From Candidatus Anammoximicrobium sp. (GTDB taxonomy: Bacteria; Planctomycetota; Planctomycetia; Pirellulales; Pirellulaceae), in the NCBI GenBank assembly GCA_012515235.1, contig JAAYYU010000316.1:1-48176 (forward strand): 48,176 nucleotides of DNA, written 5' to 3'. The notes beneath the pieces were generated by a model. That model was given only the letters and a program-made list of their open reading frames with translations, ran no database searches and was not told where the DNA came from. How positions within the stretch are numbered: the stretch's first letter is position 1; each line of letters starts with the position of its first letter. The position numbers and the translations under genes were made by a program. Shown piece after piece: positions 27,788 through 34,883 of this stretch.

Positions 27788-27976
27788 TCATCGGCGATGT
27801 TTGCTGAATTGCAAAACCTTCACTTTTTGGCATCGTGCCGAAGTCGATCCGTCAATTCGTAGCTCGACGAAGGAGGTCGTCAATATGCGCCGAGGCTCCA
27901 ACGGCTCGCACTGTAGGAGACGGCGCCGCTCTGCCCCAGTTCTCCCGTTGCCTCCAAAGTCACGTTTCCGACTCAT
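27788..27976 (-). CDS. Short ORF with LEPR-type export motif; remnant or mini-protein
   Basis: 62 aa from ATG 27976. The basic N-terminus (MSRKRDFGGNGRTG) and CEPLEPRRILT are the leader type that starts large planctomycete surface proteins, as in the giant protein here (FEALEDRRLL). After about 20 further residues the frame stops (FSKHRR). The ribosome site is weak. It lies 74 bp after the kinase stop and 45 bp before the SHD1/STN gene, so it could be co-transcribed. It may be the stump of a deleted surface protein gene or a real small protein. Not annotated by any strong family match. Confidence 0.4.
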   Translation of the reverse strand: MSRKRDFGGNGRTGAERRRLLQCEPLEPRRILTTSFVELRIDGSTSARCQKVKVLQFSKHRR

Positions 27977-28050
27977 CGGTCGTTCTTTTCGGCTTCTGGA
28001 CGTTTGCGTCACGGCAGTTCTCCCATTCTCGCAGGGTGTGATTTCCGCCA

Positions 28051-30783
28051 TCATTCGACCGCGCGTTGCTCCAGATTGTTTGTGGCGGCAGCGGCTTGGG
28101 ACGCGGATTTTGCTTCGGCGCCGCAAATCCACTGGAGAATGCGGCGCATCAGCAGCGCATAGTCCGGTGACTTTCTCAGCAGATCCGGTTGGAGCTGATC
28201 ACCTGGGGCAAAGCACATTCGCCCCTTGCCGCGGCGGCTTACGGCGTAGATCACCTTGCCCTCGCTGTCCCAAACAAGGGGCTTTGCCTCGTAGGACAGA
28301 AGCTCAATCGGCGAGAAGACGGATAGGGAACGGCCTCCGGCATCCACTTCCTTGATATCGCGCGTGACGGGATGGTCGGCGAACTTGGCGGGGCTCCCTG
28401 CGTACTCGGCCTTCATGAGCGTTCCGAAGCGATTTGCCAGTTGGTTGGGCGGGTATTCGGCTTCCTGGTACTTCTCGTAGCCCACGCCGGCCCAGGTTGT
28501 GCCCCCGACCAGTAGCCCGCCTCCACGCTCGACAAACCGCGACACGGCCTCAATCTCCTCATCCGTATAGGCGTTTCCCGCGGCGTGCTGATACACGATC
28601 AAAGCATCTGCGTCTTGGAGGATCGCATCACTCAGGGGACTGTCACCGATGCATTTGCACGCAACGTCCAGGTCACGAAACAAATCCTCGCTAAGGGAAT
28701 CCCGCAAAACGCGGGAATCGACGGCAATCCTGGCCTGCCGCAAGGCTCCCGTCTCGAGGTCGCGAATGCGACCGCCCCAGGGAGAATCCGATTCGCCCGG
28801 TTCGAGCCGCGGTGGAATCGTTTTTTGGCCACCGGAAGCGATTCCGATGTCGCCACCCCTGGCGGAAGCCGATTCGCCTGGCTCAAGCCGCGCCCGAATC
28901 GTTTTCTTACCACCCGAAGCGATCGTGAAGTCCTGGGTAAACAAGATCAGTCCGTCCTTTTCGACCCGCAGACGCCGCTTGCCGGGGTCGACCCCGATCG
29001 TCAGCTTGCCCTTTTCGCCCTTGCATTCGACCAGGACGTTCCCTTCTTGGCTGAGCACTTGGACGGTCGCCGCGGGGTCGTCGATCTCGACGATCAACGT
29101 TCCCTCCGGCGTCCGGAGCGTCACGATCGCGCCCCACAGCAGGAGGGCCAGCAGCGGCAGGGCCGCCAGCGCGGCGAGGCGATATCTTCCCTGCTTCCAT
29201 AGCGGAACGAGCTTCTGCAGAACGGATGCACGATCGCGGGCTCTCGCGTGCCGCGGACCACGCGGGATCAGGCGGACCGACGGCGCACCGCCGATGCTCG
29301 GCGGGGGAGGTGGCGGGAGGCTGGGTGGGGCAACTTCCGGAAGTTCCCGATCCGAGCATTGGTCCGGCGGCGTGTCGGGGGCGGCTTTCGCCTGCGGAGT
29401 ATCCGAGCCGACCACGGCAGTCGCCTCGACCGCGGCTGCGTGCTGGCTGGTCCGTTTCAAGTACTCGTTCAGCGCGGCGGCGAAATCGCCCATCGCGGCA
29501 TAGCGGTCCTCCGGCCGCTTGGCCATCGCTTTCAAACAGATCTGTTCCAGTTGCGGATCGAGCCCCGGCCGCAACTGCGCGGGGCGCTCCGGTTCGGCTG
29601 TCGAGATTTGGGACAGCACGCGCAGCAACTCGCCGGTAAACGGCCGGCGGCTGGTCAGCAACTCGTACAGGATCACGCCCAGGCTGTAGATGTCGCTCGC
29701 TGGTCCGACCGCCTCCGATTGGCCCCGCACTTGTTCAGGCGACATGTAGGCCGGCGTGCCCATCACGGCGCCGTCTTGCGTCAGCGCCAGGTCGGTGGAT
29801 TGCTCTCGCCGGGCCAACCCAAAGTCCATGATCACCGGTTCGCCGCGCGGATTGATCATGATGTTAGTCGGCTTCAAGTCGCGATGGACGATCCCGCGGG
29901 CGTGCGCCTCGTGCAATGCCAGTGCCGCCGTCCGGACGACGAGGGCGGCTTTGCGTTCCGCAGCCGGTTTGCCCGGCCGGATGTACTCCGACAGCAGATG
30001 CCCGTCGACGTAAGCCATCGTCATGTAATGCACGCCGTCGATCTGGCCCGCGTCAAAAACGGGACAGAGGTTCGCGTGCTGAATCGTGGCCGCCGCCCGG
30101 GCTTCGCGCAAGAATCGCTCCACGGCCTGCTGACCCTCTGTGCCGCAGAAATGCGGCACCTTCAAGGCCACCTGCCGATCCAATTGCGTGTCGTGGGCCA
30201 GGTACACGGATCCCATGCCGCCCGCGCCAAGCTTCTTGACAATCTGGTATCGGCCGAACTGTTCCGGCAGGTCGTGAGAGGCTTTCGGCGCCGGCGGCAG
30301 GGTATCGGCGGACGGGCTGGTTTGGGACGTATCGCGTTCGGCAGAGAGCAGCGGCAGTTCGTGCGACAACGGGGCGTCGACCGGCATCGCCGCGGCTTGT
30401 TGAACCCGCCGCGCCAGTTCGGCGGCCTGGCGGGGAAAACGACGGGCGAAGTCCTGCAAGTCCACGGGGGTTCCACATTGCTGGCGTAACTGGTACTCGG
30501 CCAAGATTAAGTCCACGGAAACCGTCGCTCTGTCGCCCAATTCCGGGTACTTCTTCAGATACGCTTCCAGAGTCAAGCGGTTGCCGTGCTGCCATTGGTG
30601 TTCCATGTCGATCGCGACCATTTCCGCAAGAGCCAGCGGCCGAAGGGGATGGTCCTTCGGCAGACGCGTGGTGACCCATTCTGCCAACGCATCTTCCTGC
30701 CACGCGGTGTCGAAGGCGACCAACCAGGCCTCGATCATTTCCCGGTCACAGTCCGCCAATTCGGCCAGTGCAAGTTCGGCCAT
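28051..30783 (-). CDS. Membrane Ser/Thr protein kinase with PEGA-like and GATase-like extracytoplasmic region
   Basis: 910 aa from ATG 30783, which has AAAGGGGA upstream; the frame is open to 30933. An N-terminal planctomycete domain (1-175) precedes a Hanks-type kinase (about 178-445): glycine loop LGAGGMGSVY, K208 (VALKV), HRDLKPTN (300-307), DFG (320-322), MSPE. A Pro-rich linker leads to one transmembrane helix (536-554). Outside lie a PEGA-like domain (TPEGTLIVEIDDP, KRRLRVEKDG), a 27-aa tandem duplication and a class I glutamine-amidotransferase-like or ThuA-like domain (about 680-890; ADALIVYQHAAG, VERGGGLLVGG). An ECF sigma factor gene lies 240 bp upstream, the known planctomycete ECF/STK pairing. 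Inferred to sense an envelope signal and signal through phosphorylation. Confidence 0.85.
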   Translation of the reverse strand: MAELALAELADCDREMIEAWLVAFDTAWQEDALAEWVTTRLPKDHPLRPLALAEMVAIDMEHQWQHGNRLTLEAYLKKYPELGDRATVSVDLILAEYQLRQQCGTPVDLQDFARRFPRQAAELARRVQQAAAMPVDAPLSHELPLLSAERDTSQTSPSADTLPPAPKASHDLPEQFGRYQIVKKLGAGGMGSVYLAHDTQLDRQVALKVPHFCGTEGQQAVERFLREARAAATIQHANLCPVFDAGQIDGVHYMTMAYVDGHLLSEYIRPGKPAAERKAALVVRTAALALHEAHARGIVHRDLKPTNIMINPRGEPVIMDFGLARREQSTDLALTQDGAVMGTPAYMSPEQVRGQSEAVGPASDIYSLGVILYELLTSRRPFTGELLRVLSQISTAEPERPAQLRPGLDPQLEQICLKAMAKRPEDRYAAMGDFAAALNEYLKRTSQHAAAVEATAVVGSDTPQAKAAPDTPPDQCSDRELPEVAPPSLPPPPPPSIGGAPSVRLIPRGPRHARARDRASVLQKLVPLWKQGRYRLAALAALPLLALLLWGAIVTLRTPEGTLIVEIDDPAATVQVLSQEGNVLVECKGEKGKLTIGVDPGKRRLRVEKDGLILFTQDFTIASGGKKTIRARLEPGESASARGGDIGIASGGQKTIPPRLEPGESDSPWGGRIRDLETGALRQARIAVDSRVLRDSLSEDLFRDLDVACKCIGDSPLSDAILQDADALIVYQHAAGNAYTDEEIEAVSRFVERGGGLLVGGTTWAGVGYEKYQEAEYPPNQLANRFGTLMKAEYAGSPAKFADHPVTRDIKEVDAGGRSLSVFSPIELLSYEAKPLVWDSEGKVIYAVSRRGKGRMCFAPGDQLQPDLLRKSPDYALLMRRILQWICGAEAKSASQAAAATNNLEQRAVE
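28790..28951 (-). repeat. 81-bp tandem duplication inside the kinase gene
   Basis: Two copies, offset 81 bp (27 aa), of IASGG-KTI-RLEPGES segments. Copy one reads IASGGKKTIRARLEPGES and copy two IASGGQKTIPPRLEPGES. It stays in frame and lengthens the stalk between the PEGA-like and GATase-like domains. Confidence 0.7.
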
Positions 30784-30852
30784 GATGATCCCCTTTGTGC
30801 GGTGCCGACGCGATCGTTTCCGCTCGTCCGTATCCGCTCGTCCGTAGTGATC

Positions 30853-30891
30853 ATTGCGAACGGCGCTCGATCTGTGCCAAGTTTTGCGGAA
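30853..30891 (-). promoter_or_regulatory. Bipartite promoter-like motif upstream of the kinase
   Basis: Minus-strand order TTCC-N2-AAAACTTGGCAC-N13-TTCGCAAT, 70 nt before ATG 30783. The same blocks and spacing lie before the giant surface protein gene (23472-23510): 24 bases identical in a 39-bp window, while the 13-bp spacers differ. Confidence 0.6.
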
Positions 30892-31022
30892 TTCTTCTGC
30901 GGAAGATAGCAACGCCCTGCGGGATTTCCGCACTTTCCGGCGTCGTTGATGAAATCACGGTTTCGGTGCCATGCTGCGCGACCCGCAGGGACACTTGACC
31001 GGGTACTTGGTCCGGCCCCTGC

Positions 31023-31592
31023 TCACATCTTCGCCAAACGTTGTCCCAGCAACTCCAAGGCCCGGTACACGGTTCTCCGCGCCACGCCCAGGCGGGCGGC
31101 GATGTCGGGTGCCGAATAGCCCTGCAAACGCAACTCCAGGATTTGGCAATACCGCGTGGGGAGGCCCTTGAGCAAGGCCTCGATGTGGTCCATCAGAATC
31201 ACCGCGTCTTCCGGACCGGGCTCGTGAGCCGCCGGTTCCTGGTTGGCGTCGTCCAGCGCGGCCGGTTCTTCCGCCGAGATGTCGCGCGCGGCCGCTGTGT
31301 GGTATCGGCCCTGGGCCTGAGCTTTGCGAACGGTGATCCTGGCCAGCAGTTGCCAGAGCTGTGCCGAACTGTCGATTTGAAATTCGCCTGCTGCGGTTCG
31401 CCGGAAGAACGTGCGGAAAACGGACTGCACCACATCCTCGCCCTCGACACGCCCGGCCAGTTTTTGGCTCAGGTATCGGTCGGCTAACCGGCTCAGCCGC
31501 TGGGCGTAATGAGCGAACAACAGGCGGGCCGCCTCCGGGTCGCCCTGGCGGTGCCGTTGCACAACGTCCAGAAGAGAATTGGGATCAAGCAT
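31023..31592 (-). CDS. ECF-family RNA polymerase sigma factor, kinase-linked
   Basis: 189 aa. Sigma region 2 with LFAHYAQRLSRLADRYL and GEDVVQSVFRTFFRR, a linker near 100-130, and sigma region 4 with LPTRYCQILELRLQGYSA and a DIAARLGVARRTVYRALELL helix-turn-helix. It directs RNA polymerase to specific promoters. The Ser/Thr kinase gene begins 240 bp downstream on the same strand; planctomycetes have many such ECF/STK pairs, where the kinase is thought to modulate the sigma factor in place of a classic anti-sigma. No anti-sigma gene is seen. The ribosome site is weak (GAAAAG). Confidence 0.85.
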   Translation of the reverse strand: MLDPNSLLDVVQRHRQGDPEAARLLFAHYAQRLSRLADRYLSQKLAGRVEGEDVVQSVFRTFFRRTAAGEFQIDSSAQLWQLLARITVRKAQAQGRYHTAAARDISAEEPAALDDANQEPAAHEPGPEDAVILMDHIEALLKGLPTRYCQILELRLQGYSAPDIAARLGVARRTVYRALELLGQRLAKM

Positions 31593-31937
31593 CTTTTCAC
31601 GAAGGAAAAGCTCGTGTCCTGCAACAGGGTACGATCGTCCGGACGCAGTCAGGGCTGAGGTTCCAGGCCGAGCGCTCGCAGTTGGGCCTGCTCGACCCGC
31701 TGCCGCTGCCGTTCATTTTCTTCGTCCACGAACCAAACGTGCCGGCCGCTTGGAGCGTCCGGATCGAGCCGACCTGCACGTGTTGTTGGCTATAGGCTGC
31801 CCATCGCTGTCGGGACAATCCACCTTGGGTTTGGTGCGCATCAAGGTTTCCGTGCTTATCGTCGTCGAGCCTCATGCACAGTCGAACAAAGCGACTCGGA
31901 TTATAGCCTAACACAGCTTGCGGATGCAACCAAAATA

Positions 31938-31980
31938 GGTTGGGTTCCCGACCCGACTCGGTCGGGACAGAGTCCCAACC
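31938..31980. repeat. Bipartite hairpin
   Basis: Outer arms GGTTGGG (31938-31944) and CCCAACC (31974-31980); inner arms CCCGACC (31947-31953) and GGTCGGG (31960-31966). Two perfect 7-bp stems in 43 bp; purpose unknown. Confidence 0.6.
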
Positions 31981-32213
31981 GACGAACGTGCGCGCACATG
32001 CGCGCATGATAGGGATTATGCCGCGACGACGGCTTGCGAACGCAACCGAACGCTCGCGGCGCTAGTTTCTGCCGGTCCCAGCCTGAAGACCGCACTGGCA
32101 ACGGAGACCGAAATAACTTCCCCGTTTGGGCGAGAACTGGCGGCACGCCAAGGCACTCGCTGTCTCGCACGGTGGAGTCCGCAGCGACTTTGCCTGGGGA
32201 GCCGCCTTTGCGT

Positions 32214-32521
32214 CACCACGCTGGCGAGCAGCGTGGTGGCCAAAGACGTCGTGGGGGGAGGCACGGTTGCTGGTTCTGAACATGGCTCCACGCTGGCGAG
32301 CAGCGTGGTGGCCGAAGACGTTGCGCGGGGAGACGCCTCCGCAACGCCACCACGCTGCTTGCCAGCGTGGAGCGGTGTTCAAGACCAGAGATGTCCCCGA
32401 ACGAATCGGTGGATTCGCCACCACGCTGCTTGCCAGCGTGGAGCGGTGTTCAAAATGCTGGACGCAGTAAGCGGCACCACGGCTGGCCCTGAACATGGCT
32501 CCACGCTGGCGAGCAGCGTGG
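32214..32521. repeat. Cluster of five REP-like palindromes in both orientations
   Basis: Core CCACGCTG-N5-CAGCGTGG at 32216-32236, 32288-32308, 32350-32370, 32421-32441 and 32501-32521. Copies 1, 2 and 5 have loop side CTGGCGAGCAG; copies 3 and 4 are reversed with CTGCTTGCCAG. The flanks are also shared: TGAACATGGCT before copies 2 and 5, and its near complement AGCGGTGTTCA after copies 3 and 4. So the element is about 35 bp and directional. Confidence 0.75.
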
Positions 32522-32573
32522 TGGCAGAAATTCGGGGAGTTATTTCGGCCGCCGTTGCTACCAACAACGCTGT

Positions 32574-34883
32574 TCAGTACCGGCCGCTTAGGCCGGCCAG
32601 GAACAGATGGGCCGAGCCGTCGGTGGTGGTCTGCGCGCTGTCCCCGTAGTCCAGGTAGTTGTAGCGGAAGTAGCTCGTCGCGCCGGCGTGCAGGCGGTAG
32701 TCGAAGCCGGCCGACAGGCGGGTCGAGTCCATGGCGTCCCGCGCCAGCTCGGCAATCTCCGGCCACACGTAGGAGTCGTCGAAGACCGTCGAGCCAATCT
32801 CGTTGCGGCCGCGTACATACTGAAGATTGCCGTGCAGGAGCAGGCGGCGCGTCCAGGCGTAGCTGCTGCCCAGCGACCAGACTTCGCTGCGGCCGCCGTA
32901 ATCCCAATTCCGCGCGGCGGGGGAGTAGGCGGCGCCGTCGTTGAAATCGTCGCCCAGCGTGATCGCTTGGCGGACCCAATTCGTCAGGTAGGCATACCCG
33001 GCGGAGAACGACAGCGCTGGGGCCGGCGCATACCAGACCGAGACGGTCAGCGGATAACTGTCCTCGTCGAAATCCGCCACGGGGGAGTCCTGGAAGCGGT
33101 TTTGGACGCCGAACGTCAGATTGGCCAGCAGGTTGGCAGCCGGCGTCCAGGTGCCCCCGATTTCGACGAGATGGGTATCGGTGGGCAAGCTGGTGTTGGT
33201 GATGCCGTTCGAGCCGCGCACACCGTACAGCGGCTGCGAGTCGTACCGCGCGGTGTAGCGCACAAAGGTGTCGTACGCGCGCGACCAGCGTTGAGACGCC
33301 CCGACGTGGATCAGGTGGGTGTCGGTAGACGACTGCCGAAAGGCGGCCACGACCGCCGGTTCCAGGGTGCCGTCAAAGACCGCGTTCTCCCGGTGCAGCA
33401 GGCGGTATTCGTAACGGCCGTAGATCGCCAGCCCGCGTTTCCAGCCGGGCTCGGCGCGAAAGGGAGTCCATCGCCCGTTCAGTCCCGCCGTGGTCCGGGT
33501 GTAGTCGATCAGCGGCCGGAGCGCGTCGCTGGCGAAGAAGTCCGGCACGCCGTCCTCGCCGACGACACAGGGGACGACTACCGGCTCACAGCCGCAGCCG
33601 CCGTACTGCCGGGGATCCGACCAGGTACACTCGATTTCGGTCTCGTCGTAGCGGTCGAACGCCAGCTGTTCGCCGGAAATCAGCGCCAGCGGCGATTGGT
33701 TCGTTTCGTAGTTCAGCTTGGCGTATCCGGTCCACTTCAGGTTTTCGATCGTGCGGTCGGTCAGCCGGACGTCGAAACCTCCGAAATCGCGCTCAAACTG
33801 GCGGTGCCGGTTCTCCGTGCTGCCGCAATACAGCAGGCCGTACACGTGCGTGGTTTCCGTCAGGTCGGCGCCGATTTGGAGTTTGTCGATCTGCGTCAGG
33901 TTTTCCGGCACGACGGCGTAGGGATAGAACGCGCCGTCGGGATAGGCCTCGCTGCCCAACTGAGTCGGCATGCTTTGATGCTGAAAGATGGCCGGATAGG
34001 AATTGTAGAGCCGCGTCAGCGGCTGGTCGTTCTGGTTGAACGAGCGCATCGGACGCGAGTAGGACACGGTGACCGCGCCCCACTTGCCTTCCACGCGGGG
34101 TTCCAGTTCCATCGTCAGCCAGTCGATCTGTTGCCGGCGGCTGAGGACGTGGCACTGCCGCGCGTCGCCTGCGATCTGCGGATGGTTGAAGCAGTCGGCC
34201 AGCGCCGTGACTTGCCGCTCGCCCGACTTGCGCAGCCCCCACACGTTCAGCCGCCAGCGGATCTTGTCGGTCAAGTCCCCTTGGAACCGGGCTTTCAGTT
34301 GCTGCACGCGAATCGCGTAGTCTTCGCCGACGTTCAGGTCCTCGGCGATCAAGTCCCCGGCCACGGGCTGGTAGCTGCCGGGGCTGGCCGGATCGGCAAC
34401 CGCCTGCGGGAAATTGTCCAGCGAATCGGGGTCCAGCACATGGAGGAAGCGTTGGTAATCGAGCTCGGCCCGCAGGCCTGGACCGGCGTAGCTCCAGCCG
34501 GCCTGCGTCGTCTCGTTGTCCGTTCCCCTGAGAAAGACGTTGTCGGCCCGCAGGCCGTCGGTGCTCAGCTGATCCAATTCCCAGAACGGCGAGGCATGGA
34601 GGTCCTGGTACTCGCCGATCATCGTTCGCGATCCGTCGACGGCGGCGGCCCACCAGCCGAAACGTAGCATGGCCGAGCCGCCGAGGCTTGCGGCGGTGGG
34701 ATCTTCCGGGCCGTCGGGGCGGCCTGGAAAGACCGTCCTGCAGGAATCGGATTCCCAGCGGGGCCAGGCCGGTTCCGGCGTCTGCGCAGCCGACGGGCGG
34801 GCGGGCAGGCCGGCCGCCTCGCCGGCCGTGACGAGGCACGGCAGCGCCGCCAGCAGCAGAATCGCCAGAGTGAAAACGATCAT
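32574..34883 (-). CDS. MtrB/PioB-family outer-membrane beta-barrel protein
   Basis: 769 aa. ATG 34883 overlaps the stop of the cytochrome gene (ATGA), so the two are coupled. Signal peptide 1-20 (LLLAALPCLVTAGEA), then a tandem array of amphipathic beta strands ending in an aromatic residue (LAGLSGRY), as outer-membrane barrels do. Strand pairs such as IRWRLNVWGLRKSGERQ, TVSYSRPMRSF and LTFGVQNRF fit the MtrB/PioB decahaem-associated porin family, which wraps a periplasmic MtrA-type cytochrome to pass electrons through the outer membrane. A cysteine cluster (ECTW, GGCGCEP, VVPCVV) sits in the middle of the chain, unlike the N-terminal CXXC of Shewanella MtrB. No outer-surface MtrC-type cytochrome is present in the window. 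Confidence 0.8.
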   Translation of the reverse strand: MIVFTLAILLLAALPCLVTAGEAAGLPARPSAAQTPEPAWPRWESDSCRTVFPGRPDGPEDPTAASLGGSAMLRFGWWAAAVDGSRTMIGEYQDLHASPFWELDQLSTDGLRADNVFLRGTDNETTQAGWSYAGPGLRAELDYQRFLHVLDPDSLDNFPQAVADPASPGSYQPVAGDLIAEDLNVGEDYAIRVQQLKARFQGDLTDKIRWRLNVWGLRKSGERQVTALADCFNHPQIAGDARQCHVLSRRQQIDWLTMELEPRVEGKWGAVTVSYSRPMRSFNQNDQPLTRLYNSYPAIFQHQSMPTQLGSEAYPDGAFYPYAVVPENLTQIDKLQIGADLTETTHVYGLLYCGSTENRHRQFERDFGGFDVRLTDRTIENLKWTGYAKLNYETNQSPLALISGEQLAFDRYDETEIECTWSDPRQYGGCGCEPVVVPCVVGEDGVPDFFASDALRPLIDYTRTTAGLNGRWTPFRAEPGWKRGLAIYGRYEYRLLHRENAVFDGTLEPAVVAAFRQSSTDTHLIHVGASQRWSRAYDTFVRYTARYDSQPLYGVRGSNGITNTSLPTDTHLVEIGGTWTPAANLLANLTFGVQNRFQDSPVADFDEDSYPLTVSVWYAPAPALSFSAGYAYLTNWVRQAITLGDDFNDGAAYSPAARNWDYGGRSEVWSLGSSYAWTRRLLLHGNLQYVRGRNEIGSTVFDDSYVWPEIAELARDAMDSTRLSAGFDYRLHAGATSYFRYNYLDYGDSAQTTTDGSAHLFLAGLSGRY

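Larger units (their letters stand above)
31593..32573. other. Intergenic region (981 bp) with hairpin repeats
   Basis: No credible gene. It holds a bipartite hairpin (31938-31980) and a cluster of five REP-like palindromes (32214-32521). The open frame antisense to the palindromes (32062-32979) is an artefact of the repeats and overlaps the MtrB gene. Confidence 0.5.

Noticed and set aside
32062..32979. Open frame of 305 codons on the minus strand with repeated APRWQAAWW
   Set aside because: It is the translation of the palindromic repeats and overlaps the MtrB-like coding region in another frame.
32607..34667. Open frame of 686 codons on the plus strand
   Set aside because: Antisense to the MtrB-like gene; no family pattern.
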